NCBI GenBank assembly: GCA_008477525.1
Contig: SPDT01000004.1
Location: 2,790,001 to 2,854,000, forward strand
DNA length: 64,000 bases
Direction: 5' to 3'
Source: Hypomyces perniciosus
Taxonomy: Eukaryota > Ascomycota > Sordariomycetes > Hypocreales > Hypocreaceae
This document shows, in pieces, positions 19,613 to 30,495 of this stretch. The notes under the pieces are model-generated. The model saw only the letters and a list, made by a program, of their open reading frames with translations. It made no database searches and was not told where the DNA came from. Positions within the stretch are counted from its first letter, which is position 1. Every line of letters begins with the position of its first letter. The position numbers and the translations under genes were made by a program.

Positions 19613-22600
19613 CCAATATCTGTTAATGTAATTTCGCTGCAATCGTGAGAGTGCGGTTCATGGATGAGTCTAGTGAGGGAGAGGTGGGCGGAAGGCATGA
19701 TATACAAATATATGCAAGGCCCAACGCACATACTACATATGTCCGAAGAGAAACACAACAACACAGACATGCATACACATCAACTTTTGGCAGTTGAGAC
19801 ATACATACGTCTGTGGGGCAAACACCGCCTCTCCGGGGATAGCGTCGCAAATGTCTAGGATGGATGTTGATCAGATGAAGCGCCCTTGACATGGAAGCAT
19901 TCCTTTGGGCCCCCACAAACACGGCGACAAACTCCCACCCAACGGATCACCACCATCCTTTCCTCGTGTATGTAGGTAGCAGTAGTAGCAAGCAATCTCT
20001 AGAAGATCTCAAAACAGGCAGTAATATGACTTTCCGGGAGATGGCTGCCGGTGGCTTTGGATGCGCCGGCTTGGCTACCGATACGAATCCAGAAGTCATC
20101 TCCATGTCCCGTCTTGGATATATTGTGCAGTGGAGAAATAGAATAGATAACAAACGCCTCAAACTCACTCGACTGCAAAGACGGCCGTATCTTGAAGAAA
20201 AGCAAGCCGGTCAGCGAGCGACTCAGTGGGGAGGAAACGAGCTATTGAGAGAGACAATATCCTGCGTCGAAGCTAATAGCGCCTCACTCTGCAGGGCGAC
20301 GCCATCTCGTCACTTTCAATCCCTCGACATCCAAACTTTTCACCTTAGGATGGTTCATTCGGCATCGCCGTGGTATTCTAGAGGTACTGGAGAAAGCTGG
20401 TAAACCGTCCTTCGAGAAAGAAAAAAAGACTGTGCAGAAGGGCCGACATCAGACTCAACTGATCGTCATCTTCAGCTGGAGGTGGCAGCACAAAGCCTAT
20501 TCGGCCGAGCAAACAAAGCTGGGCTTCCTCCCTTGTGCTCCCTCAGTGCCAGAGGGCCGGAGATATGACCCCTGTCAAGCTCCCATCGTCCGATGTGAGG
20601 ATCGAGGTTTCTCCCCAATCGATCGGTTCCGCTCGATGCGGCGCGGGCTATGCAGACCGGGGGTTGGTTGATATGTGAGACCTGCAGGTCAGACCAGACC
20701 AGAGAGATGGGACCTCAACACACGGTTTTAGTGTAACTGCCGCGAAAGTCGCCGACACAAGGAGAGGCTAGTCTTGGACCATCTCCCCCTCCGGAAGGCT
20801 TGGATGTGAGCTGTCGATTTCTCTCTGTGGGTTTTGTTTGTGATGTGTAGAGGGCTGGATCCAGTCCCAGTCCGTAGTGCATCCGAGCCTTCTTTCTCAG
20901 CTTGCCTCGAATCAGTTTGCGCCTCGATGCACATCCGTGATTATGAGCGCCATCATAGTACTATTCTTCTGTTTGCAATTTTTTACTAATAGTACTCGTA
21001 CGGATACTGTCCTTGTTTGCTCTCTAGTTATCTAATACCAAGACCCGCCGTCCCGCTCCGCCAAAAAAAGAAGTCGAGATGAACCCAAGCCATGTCTTTC
21101 TATGGCACGATGAAGAAGGAAAATGTCCGGCCATTCCGATAGTCCTCGGCAGAGCAATGCGACTCCTGCTCCTCCGTATGTAAAAACAAACGCTCTGTAG
21201 CAACAGAATCCCACGGAATATGTGCGGATCCTCTGTTTGTTATCTCCTCTCTCCGACTAAATGTTAGTTCCCGCATTGAATCGACAGAGTCGGCCCATCA
21301 CCACGTGCCGCAAGAATGGAAAGCATGCCGTTAGGGGTTGATCACTGCAAAACTGACTTTGCATCTCCATGGCTACCTTTTTGTGCAATGTCGGTATTAA
21401 TCATCAATCTCGATGTATTAGAGAGCATACAGAAGCGGCAGAGACGTGTGATGTTTTTAGTCTTGAGTTCTCCCCACAGAAGTGACTTCCCTGTGGATGC
21501 ATGCCGCAGGCCTTGATCAAGATGATCAAAACCGAATCACTCACTTGTATATAGTAGTATGAAATTATGATTGACATGAGTCTGTTGGTTCTAATGCTTG
21601 CTTGCATACGAGGAAAAGGCTGCGACAAAGGCACGATGTAATTAGACAGCCAACAAAATTGGGCTCACAGTATTACTATGTGATAATGCTTGAGATACTA
21701 TTGTATAAGAAAGATTTCCCTCCTGATACACCATTCCAGTTTACTTTTTTTTTTACGTGATTTCCTGATTATATTTTCTTGTCTAATAAAGTTATTTGTC
21801 ATTCATCATCTGTCAAGGCGATTTTAAGATAGAACGAAATCTTGCTGGATGTGTTGTGATACACACAAACATCGGAGTCGAGCCGTCCGCCTGACGGTAT
21901 GGCCGGGGGACTTGTCTAATATACAAAACCACCATTACTATACGAAGTACAAGATATATATATAGGAATTCGTGATAGGACACTATGTACGAAGTAGTTC
22001 GTATTACCTACATGCATGTATTGCTTTCATCACGTCTTGATACCAGTTAACGTCATCCACCTACCCTACAACACAAATTGGGTGTCCATTAATAGCCGTC
22101 AAAGGATTGCCTGCATTTCATCCGCTTTCAAGATATCTTAACTTGTTATGTTTTTTGGTCCACATTTAATCCCCCCGCATGGATTTCAACAATTTTCACG
22201 CCATCTGTTCCTTCGAGTGCATGTTCAACCTTATTGTTACATTCATAGTTGTATACCTGTTGTGGATATGGCTGACGAAACCAATACTTCTCCGTAACTC
22301 TTATGCCCCTCGCGTTAAGACGAGGGAGCATGACGAATTATGAACACATATTCAAATACTAAAGGAGAAGGGACACGGCATTATGAAGTAGGGAGGCATA
22401 AGGAGCAAACGATGAATTATTAGCGCCAGTAGTGTCCACAAGGCGGCACATTGCCCTTTCTATGGTGAATACGAAGAATAATAGCCCAAGCCCAAGTCCA
22501 AGCCCATCTCCCATCATAATACTTGCAGCAAACGGTCGCTAGTTCACCGTTTGCTGGCATGCCGGATATAATAATACGACGGACTACGACAGGCTAAAGC

Positions 22601-24629
22601 AATTACAAGTACGGAGTAGTACTCTGTACTATGACGCCGTTCGGATGGTCCCAGAGATGGTGAGGAGCTTAATTCTGGGAGGTGTCAATACTCGACAATG
22701 ATTGGACGCACCATCACAATCAAGGGCCCGACCCGTTGGCTTCCGTCCCTCCCTTCCGGAAGCCTTTGCGCCCTAATTAAATAAATAAATTAAGGAAACG
22801 TGGTATAAAAATGCCGTTTGTCTATGGAGTTGCCCCGAAAGAAGTAATACTAGTGTGGAAATTTTGTGTAAGTGAATACGATGGATTCGCCTGTTTGCTG
22901 TGCTGTGCATCTGGAAGAATAAGCGACGCGACGCGTGTCAGCCAAAGGGATGGGGATGAAAGGGACGCGCCACAGTTAGGGGTGAGACGCAACTGTGGCG
23001 CACAGCTGTAGCTAGCTGTAGCTAGCTGCACATCAGCGGTCCCGGTACGAAGCCTGCCTCTATTGTCTGCATTGTTAAGCACGAATTCCTTGCTTATGCA
23101 GACGAATTGCGCAGCAGACAGCGGAGATCTGCCACTGCAACCAACATATGACTTGTATCCGTACTTTTGCTGCCATGCACAGTACCTCCGGTTTCGTCTG
23201 ACGGATGTGGCGCATTTGCGACGTGGTTGAACACAGACCGAGACATCACAACCACCTCACTGTGAGATAACCATTTGTTCAGATATAACAGCCCAATCCG
23301 CCTCATCATCTTGACCAGAAAGCAATGCCTCAGCCAGCCAGCAATGTCTTTATCAAACTCTTCAGGTTTGGCTGAGGAACCAGACCAGGCGACAGCTCGG
23401 ATGCCCCTGGAGGTTTAGTCCATATTATTCTACTCCGTACTACTATTACTATCAGCTGTTCCCAACTCGTGGCCTCACCGAATTCGTCCATCCTATCTCG
23501 TCCATCTTACAATGGATCCCTGGTTGTTCTTAGCGCCAGTATTACGGAGTACTTCGTACTTCGTAAGTCTCGTCTGCTTCCGGTGGATGTAGCGCAGCTG
23601 TCGAGTACCACGTATGACTGCATTTAGCCGCGTGGGCATGATGTACTTCTCCAGACCCAGTACAATGGACAGTAAGAGAGTGAGATTTGAGATTTGCCGA
23701 GCAACTGCTCCATTCACCTAAGCTCAATTCGTGTCGTGTCAGCTGTCGTTCCTCCACCATCCATCCCATAGATCCTTTCTTCACCTCTTACGCCTCTCAC
23801 TCAGAGTTCAACGGCACAGCCTGGCCTGTGGGATGACATCGCGGAAGACCGTCTAGACACCCTCTTTGGCCGGCATTGGGCCCCAATATGGTCCTGGCCG
23901 CCAGCTTGCAGCCCGAAGCTCCACCGATTTGTGCTTCGCTGGCCGTCGAGTGTTTCTGAACGCCTTTTTGGAGGGCATTCATTGCGCGGCTGCTGTGCGC
24001 GTCACCCAACCATTGGATCTCTCTTTTGTCGCGCGCAAAGGACGTGAGAGGGCTGTTGGGCCTCGGGGAACCAACCATTGGGAGGGGCTTTTACTTTCTT
24101 TTCCTTATTTAATTTTTTGCCCCCTTCTCGTTGGCATCGACTCCTCCTCCGTACACACAAGAGAGGCCGTGCTGGTGGCCAGTCTCCCAGGCGCCAATTG
24201 CGCGGATAAGGCCGTGGCGTTGCGCCGGGCTTCTCCAGCCCCCCATTTTCCAGCCTTTTCCCTGCCACCACATTTTGACATCACCGGGGGGGCACTTTGC
24301 GCTGTCTGTCGCTCCATCGCCCTGCGCTGCTGTGGCCAGAGCCCCCGTTCTTCCAACACCTCAACCAGGCATTGGGCCTACGCACCCTGATTTTCTCGCC
24401 CTGGAACGACTCTTACGTCTTGGTCCCCTTTCCTGCCTCCATTCCGTTTGGTGCAGCACACCACCAAATCTTGCTGTCTAAGCTCCAAGCTTGAGATACA
24501 AGATCCAAGTTCCTTGGGCGTTGTCGAAGCACACCGGATGCGACCTGGCCGTTCTCTCCGCTAGCAATCGCAAACGCTCTTCTTCTAACTGACATCACCA
24601 CCAGCCAGCTCTGGTGGTGATCTATCAAC
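19613..24629. other. 5-kb gene-poor interval
   Basis: No gene is supported over about 5 kb of otherwise normal composition. It includes the 5' region of the minus-strand gene and the promoter/5' UTR of the coiled-coil gene; the last 500 bp are C/T-rich like a fungal leader. Dispersed 9-mers (TACGAAGTA, TACGGAGTA, TACTTCGTA) cluster at 21941, 21988, 22610, 23431, 23543-23565. A 61-codon minus-strand frame from an ATG at 22331 reads somewhat like protein but stands alone. A long non-coding RNA or an intron-rich gene cannot be excluded. Confidence 0.5.
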
Positions 24630-26861
24630 TTGTCAACCTACCCCTCGACACCAGGCGGCGTCGCAGACCTGTCCCAACGACCTTCAGTTTTTAACGACCG
24701 CTACGAGATACACGAGCAAACGCCCTTACCCAAGCAACGCCAGCAGACGACGCTGCTGCATGCATCACAGGATCCCATCAGTAGACCCTCTACCTCGTCT
24801 TTCCAACAACGAGTCCTCCGTCGAACGCCGAACCTCGATACCTCCCCCAGCCCCGCGCCGCGCCGGGTGCACATTGCTGCAGCCTCAGCTGGCTTCTATC
24901 CCAGCATTGTATCTCTGGCCGACGCTTCTGAATCTTCTATCGCTGGGCTTGGACTGTCCTTGTTTGACGGAGCCCGAGATCAAGACGGTCGCCGGCGACA
25001 GTCGCATAATCCGACTGAGGCGCCCAACGCAGAGTCTTCTGACCCTATAAACCTCCAAAACCAGCCGAACACCACCGCGGCGCATTCTTCCAATCGCAAG
25101 GATCTGCCAGCGGCCCTCCGAATCTCCAAGCATACTCATAGCGCAATACTCTACACCCTTGAGGAGGCGCTGCGACATCCCTATCCCTTCACACCGGATT
25201 TCTTTGAGGAAAACGCAAGCATGTCTGACCTGATGACAGGTGGCATCCCTGCCACGTCGAATGGCACCGGCCCAGCAGCTCCTCGTCGCCCGACTGCTGC
25301 ACCCGCACCAACAAGTTCTCCCTCAGGCATTAGGGGTCCTAGGATGATCATGCAAGAGCGGGCAGCAAGAGAGGCACGGCAGAGAGCGGAGGCCGAACAG
25401 CAGGCATTGGAACGGACTCGTGCTGAACAGGAGGCGCGCCTGTTGGAAGAAGCGCGACGGAGGTCTGGGGAGCGTCGAGCTGCTGGCGTTGCTCCTGGGC
25501 AAGACATCACTACCGAGACACAGCAGCCCCTTAGTCCTCCTCGCCAGGGCCAAGGGGTTGCAGAAACATCACAGCCCCCGCGGGGCGCAACCACCCAAAC
25601 ACTACCAACACAACTGCCACATCAACAGCGGCCGTCGCACGCCACTGTCAGCCAGCATTCGCCTCCTCAGGTCTTCCAAGCCACAGGTTCGCAGCAACCA
25701 CAGCGGCCTACTTCCAGTCTTCGTCCTGGCGAGTCGGCGGGTCAAGGCATTGACCCGTCAAAACCGCGAAACTCCTTTCCTCATGCGTTCGAACGGTGGG
25801 AAACATTGTCGGCGCACTGGGAGGGATTGACCAGCTATTGGATCCGTAAGCTCGAGCAGAACAAGGATGAAATAAACCGTGATCCCCTGAGTCAGCAATT
25901 GGCTCGACAAGTCACCGATCTCTCCGCAGCAGGCGCCAACCTCTTCCACGCTGTGGTCGAGCTGCAGCGGCTCCGCGCCAGCTCTGAACGCAAGTTTCAA
26001 AGATGGTTCTTTGAGACGAGAGCCGAGCTTGAGCGCGCCCACGAAGTCAATGCGATGCTGGAGGCCGCTCTGGAGAAGGAGAGGAGAGACCGTGAGCAGG
26101 CTATTCGCGAGGCCGTTGACCACGAGCGAGGGGTGTCCAAGACTCAGAAGCAACTAGTGGAGATGCGAAAAGAACTTTCCATCTCAAAAGAGGAGGCGCG
26201 GCGAGCTTGGGAAGAACTCGGGCGGCGCGAGCAAGAGGAGCGTGATAGGACTTTTTCCCTCCAGTCAGGGCATCCTACTATTGTCGGTGGCGTTCAAGTA
26301 GTTCCGATGACACAGGGTCCCGGCCGTCACGGCAGCACTCGAGAACATGCACCCTATCAGGCTGACTATAGGCAACCTTATTCAATTGAGCAAGCCCAGG
26401 CGGCTCAGGCTCAGGCCCAGGCCTCGCCTACAGCCGGCTCTAGTAGCACTGGACAATACCAACCTGGCCATCAGGACACTAGCCGTCGTACGGGCGGTGG
26501 CTCTGAGGGCGGCTACAGCGAAGGTGAGTACGTTATCGATGCGCAAGGGAACTTCATCCTAGACGTGCACGGAAACAAGATTCCCTTCGCTGCACCGCCC
26601 TCTTCGTATACAGGTTCTGATGTGGATCTAGAAGATTATGACACGCCTGCCACGACCAATCCTAGCCAAGAGCCCTCATCATCTGCCCCCCAGGGGCAAT
26701 GGACTGGTGCTTACTCGCACCCTCAAGACTACACTGGCCAGGGCTATGGGACGCCAGGATGGGAGACAGTGCCACGGCATCATCACCCAACCCGACTGAG
26801 CGATGTCATCGAAGAGGAGGATGAGCGGAGTCGAACAAGCGCCAGTCAAGGTCGCATTTAG
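24630..26861 (+). CDS. Conserved-type coiled-coil protein, apparent TTG start
   Basis: Intronless frame of 743 residues. I place the start at the TTG at 24630 because a stop lies 9 bp upstream, the next in-frame ATG is about residue 198, and the context CAAC-TTG-TC is a strong fungal start context apart from its first base. Residues 1-230 are disordered and Pro/Ser-rich; about 235-290 form a charged Arg/Glu/Ala/Gln helix (EARQRAEAEQQALERTRAEQ); a second structured block from about 385 has FERWETLSAHWEGLTSYWIRKL and a long coiled coil to about 545. The tail is Gly/Gln/Tyr-rich and ends with an acidic patch. It looks like fungal proteins loosely named kinetoplast-associated (KAP); that name implies no function here. 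A scaffold or cytoskeletal role is a guess. Confidence 0.75.
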   Translation: MSTYPSTPGGVADLSQRPSVFNDRYEIHEQTPLPKQRQQTTLLHASQDPISRPSTSSFQQRVLRRTPNLDTSPSPAPRRVHIAAASAGFYPSIVSLADASESSIAGLGLSLFDGARDQDGRRRQSHNPTEAPNAESSDPINLQNQPNTTAAHSSNRKDLPAALRISKHTHSAILYTLEEALRHPYPFTPDFFEENASMSDLMTGGIPATSNGTGPAAPRRPTAAPAPTSSPSGIRGPRMIMQERAAREARQRAEAEQQALERTRAEQEARLLEEARRRSGERRAAGVAPGQDITTETQQPLSPPRQGQGVAETSQPPRGATTQTLPTQLPHQQRPSHATVSQHSPPQVFQATGSQQPQRPTSSLRPGESAGQGIDPSKPRNSFPHAFERWETLSAHWEGLTSYWIRKLEQNKDEINRDPLSQQLARQVTDLSAAGANLFHAVVELQRLRASSERKFQRWFFETRAELERAHEVNAMLEAALEKERRDREQAIREAVDHERGVSKTQKQLVEMRKELSISKEEARRAWEELGRREQEERDRTFSLQSGHPTIVGGVQVVPMTQGPGRHGSTREHAPYQADYRQPYSIEQAQAAQAQAQASPTAGSSSTGQYQPGHQDTSRRTGGGSEGGYSEGEYVIDAQGNFILDVHGNKIPFAAPPSSYTGSDVDLEDYDTPATTNPSQEPSSSAPQGQWTGAYSHPQDYTGQGYGTPGWETVPRHHHPTRLSDVIEEEDERSRTSASQGRI

Positions 26862-28112
26862 GAATCGGACTGATCCGTCGTTTCTTCAATGACTCCTGTA
26901 ATTATGAGTCCTTATCTTTCGTTTGGCACCAGATTGAGCTTATCCTGAACGAGCTGTGCTACATTGGGTGGGATTTTCTTGCAAAGCGCGGTGCCCGTTT
27001 ACGACATCATTTTCCTCCACGTTGATATTTCGACCATTCTGTTACATAGGGCTCGATGACCCGCTATGATTACGGCCCGTCGCACACAAATTGCATTTTG
27101 GAACAAAGGGGTTGTTGCTTGGCGCTGTGTTTTTGCTCCTCTTGACGTTTATGAGGCATAATAGGCTCGACAGAAGATATGTCGCAATTGTTCATGGACG
27201 CTTTCCCCCCCTTGGCGCAAGGAATGCGAGATAGACAGTTTCTTCTCGTGGGACATGACCTAGAAAAAGAAGGCATCAGAGGCTGTGGGTAGATAGATTG
27301 GCGATGAGCTGCATTGGCTGGCATGCGAGGTGTTTTTCTCCTTTTTTTTTGCCCAAGTTCCTTGTTTTCTTATGCATTGTTCATATTGTTTACGTTCGAT
27401 TCTGGTTGGCTTTCTTATAGCTCATTCTCACGACAAGCAGGAACGGAGGAGAGACCACACACTCATCAAGTTGTCTTATCCGTCTTTGGTAGTAGATCAA
27501 GCCTTGATGGTGCTTAATGTTTGCTGGTAAACTCGCTTGCTCAAGGAGGGCGTGTTATTTGCTCGCTAGCAGCGGGGAGTTTGGGGGGGGGATGAAGATG
27601 ACGAATTCCGTCGGGAGTCTGCGGGAAACAGGAGAGGGAGTTGGATGCAAGTTCTCACTCATGTGTATTCATGTAAAATGGCCTTAACGTTTATTCTAAC
27701 GGTATGATTTTGTTCCTTTTCGCGAACTGACACTTTCTTTTGGGGCTCTTGTTAGGGGTAAGGTGAAAATAGAAGATATACAGAATTCCGCTCCTAAAGG
27801 CAGTTAACATGTGGCAAAAAAAAACATATAATTGCCGGTGTTGACCAATAGTTACCTACTTGACTACTCATTTACGTTTTATTAGCATAATTGGAAAAAC
27901 GTAAATAAAGTCATATATTTGCTACAAATATAGCTATGAAGTCCGTTATTAAAAGTTTACGACTATTTGTAATACTATTATATAAATTATTTACTTTATT
28001 TTAAAGCTCTTATTATTTTAAAATAATACTTTCAGCTATGATACTTACATATATAAATACCCTGTCCCGATTACCGACTAAAGCAGTTCCATCTTCCTTA
28101 CTCATTCTGATC
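26862..28112. other. Intergenic region with A+T-rich patch
   Basis: No gene is seen. From about 27830 to 28045 the sequence becomes A+T-rich, resembling an old RIP-marked repeat or a TA-rich promoter; TATATAAATACC near 28050 could be a TATA element for the F-box gene. An in-frame ATG at 28038 would extend that gene by 25 residues into this patch. Confidence 0.5.
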
Positions 28113-29495
28113 ATGGAGATTAAGAGCTTCTCCACAGAAATCCTGAGCCTCATCATGGGCCATCTGCCCGAGCCTGATGACGATACAGATCCAGACACGG
28201 AGACCAATTTCCAGGACGTGTATAACGCTCGCCAGGTCTGCCAGCAATGGAACGAAGTCGCCAGTCAACATGTTTTCAAGACAGTCTCTCTGAGACACAC
28301 CGATGACGCCTTCACTGTCTGGAACGACATGCTAGATAATGAAATGATTAGAAACGTCGCTCAGCATGCCGTCCTTCACAGCGGTACGGATGACTTTCTG
28401 GAGCGTGATTACGAGGACTGGATGGTGTGGGAGCAGGGTGAATGGGAGGAATTCACTGATTCCATTGCTCGAATCTCAGAACTGAAGAACCTCAAGTCGC
28501 TGTATCTGCGCTTTTCCAAATACTGCTGGGGCGTGGAAAACAATGATGATTGGGATACTCATGTCGAGAAGATGGCACCGCGCCGATACTTCCTCGAAGC
28601 CGTTTTTAAGGCCATGATAGACCGTGCCTGCAACAAGGACTCTCGCACGATTCGATCTTTGACCATTGAGAACCTGCAGAATCTGCCCATACCAGACATG
28701 ATCGCTTCGGACTTGTTCAAGGAAGCGACCAAGGATATCGACCAGCTGAACCTCATGATCCAGGAAGAGTACAACGAGCATGGCCCCGATCGAGACTTGG
28801 AGCGTATTGAACGTCAGACCTTTGAGCCCTTTTTGCAAAACATCATGCTCCCTGCTTTCGCAGATCGGCTCACCTCGTTGACACTGTATTTTCAGACAAC
28901 GTGGGGTGTCGCGCCCGGCACATTTAATGGCCATGGTCTTGTCTTCCCCCATCTCAAGACATTGGCGTTGGGCAACTTTCTGATGGCACATCACAACCAA
29001 TTTGATTGGCTGCTGTCGTCAACTTTACTACGGTCACTGCGTCTAGACAACTGCTATATCTGCACTCACATTGAGGTGAACCATCAGTTGGTAGACGAAT
29101 GGAAGATCCCTATGCATGACTGGGTTCAGCAACCCGACGGGGCCTTCGGTGTCGGTCCCACAAACGGTTCTCCTTACACATTCTCCGGCACATGGGGACA
29201 GGTCTTGGATAAGATACGCACCTCGCTGCTGCACCTCGTAGACTTCTGTTTACATCACAGCGAATACGGCCTCACCTACAAGCGTCCGGAGTGGTTGACC
29301 AACGAGCTTTCGGAAGAACGCTATATCGCTGCGTGTATTGGGAACTCGCCTACTGGCTGTCGGATGGGTGACTTTGGGGGGAATGTGAATAGAGCTATCC
29401 GGATGATTGATCCCGCCAAAGACCACCTGGAGGATGATAGTCGGGCATTGAAGGAGTTGAATGAGGCAATTGCTGAGCGGAGAAGGCTGCTTTGA
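28113..29495 (+). CDS. F-box-like protein (leucine-rich-repeat-like body)
   Basis: Single exon, 460 residues from ATG 28113; the ATG at 28038 (485 residues) is the alternative. I prefer the later one because the F-box begins right after it: IKSFSTEILSLIMGHL, then a broken acidic insert (PEPDDDTDPDTET) and DVYNARQVCQQWNEVASQHVFKTV. F-box proteins bind Skp1 and bring substrates to SCF ubiquitin ligases. The rest has scattered Leu-rich segments (LKNLKSLYLRFSK, LTSLTLYFQTTWG, LKTLALGNF, LLRSLRLDNC) typical of the variable fungal F-box families that share this layout. The C-terminus (FGGNVNRAIRMID) is helical. The substrate is unknown. It is flanked by A+T-rich sequence upstream and a tRNA gene downstream. 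Confidence 0.75.
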   Translation: MEIKSFSTEILSLIMGHLPEPDDDTDPDTETNFQDVYNARQVCQQWNEVASQHVFKTVSLRHTDDAFTVWNDMLDNEMIRNVAQHAVLHSGTDDFLERDYEDWMVWEQGEWEEFTDSIARISELKNLKSLYLRFSKYCWGVENNDDWDTHVEKMAPRRYFLEAVFKAMIDRACNKDSRTIRSLTIENLQNLPIPDMIASDLFKEATKDIDQLNLMIQEEYNEHGPDRDLERIERQTFEPFLQNIMLPAFADRLTSLTLYFQTTWGVAPGTFNGHGLVFPHLKTLALGNFLMAHHNQFDWLLSSTLLRSLRLDNCYICTHIEVNHQLVDEWKIPMHDWVQQPDGAFGVGPTNGSPYTFSGTWGQVLDKIRTSLLHLVDFCLHHSEYGLTYKRPEWLTNELSEERYIAACIGNSPTGCRMGDFGGNVNRAIRMIDPAKDHLEDDSRALKELNEAIAERRRLL

Positions 29496-30055
29496 GACGT
29501 GTATTGGAAGCTCGCCGTTCACGAAAGCGGCCATATTTTTATATAGTATCGCAGATATTGCAGATATATAAAAGCCTTCTAAATGCTTAATAGTCGCTGT
29601 GTACTTCGTAGAGTACTGACTTTCCAACTCGGAGGGTCTGTGAAGCCATAAACGGACAATCGTAAGGCACCGTGGGACCAGAAGTGTACGGAATACGCTC
29701 TTTCAACATCGGCCTGCACTGCCCAAGTGTTTGTCGTAAAGGCAATGGTTTTAGTCAAATGCAATAATATTAAATATTAGGTATCTCAAAGAGTCAGGTT
29801 CGCGTTTATAGTTATTGGATATCGGATTGCTCATATAAAAACGTTAATACCGTTAATACCATTAAAATGGTATTACTATATGACTATAGTTTGTATGGCA
29901 AGTATATATCTAAACTGTTGGTTCAGTCACTTCTGAATGGAATCGCAAGACTCAAAAGATGGCAGACCCCGAACTACATTGACTCGCTTCATTGATTTAG
30001 GGAATGGAGATATATGTCATGGTAGGTAATCCCTTGGCATGAACAAGCAGTTGCA
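29496..30055. other. Intergenic region between F-box gene and tRNA-Glu
   Basis: About 560 bp with no gene. It contains a TACTTCGTA 9-mer at 29602-29610 and an A+T-rich stretch at about 29755-29925. Confidence 0.5.
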
Positions 30056-30134
30056 TCCGATATGGTGTAGTGGCTAACATCGCTCGCTCTCATCCAAGTG
30101 CCGAGCAGCCCTGGGTTCGATTCCCAGTATCGGA
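30056..30134 (+). tRNA. tRNA-Glu (anticodon CTC) with 8-nt intron
   Basis: A full cloverleaf folds: 7-bp acceptor stem TCCGATA/TATCGGA, D stem GTGT/ACAT, anticodon stem GCTCG/CGAGC, four-base variable region and T arm CTGGG-TTCGATT-CCCAG. The anticodon loop is 15 nt; removing TCCAAGTG after position 37 leaves CTCTCAC with anticodon CTC. TCCGATA is the usual fungal tRNA-Glu end. A T run (TTTCTCTTTTTG) follows as the RNA polymerase III terminator. Confidence 0.9.
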
Positions 30135-30495
30135 GCTCAATTTCTCTTTTTGCGTCTTGAATAATATCCATTCCTTTTTTTGTCATCATTTTTGCTTGCC
30201 GATGTTATTATGTATGGATGGATGGATGGATGTATGAAGAACAAGTTAGTGTGCGGTTCTGTTGGCAACGTTATCCACAAGGTGCTCAACTTGTGTACTC
30301 TTTCTAGCGTTGTATTTGTCCAGGAGATGGATAATCTCATGCAGTCAAGTGTATCAAGATGAATGAACATCGAGTAACAATTTTTTTTCCCCCAATTCCG
30401 CCAGAAATTCTTCAGTTTTTCTTATTCATCAATCTCATCCATATCAACAGCACATAAAAGACAAGGAGGCCCTCTAGTTCGCCGAGGATCACCTC
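30135..30495. other. Intergenic region with ATGG microsatellite
   Basis: It lies between the tRNA terminator and the 3' end of the lactone oxidase gene. A short (ATGG)n run occupies about 30212-30232. No gene is seen. Confidence 0.5.

Noticed and set aside
19891..20403. 170-codon + strand frame
   Set aside because: It has no recognisable domain, signal peptide or splice support, and the composition is unlike neighbouring genes.
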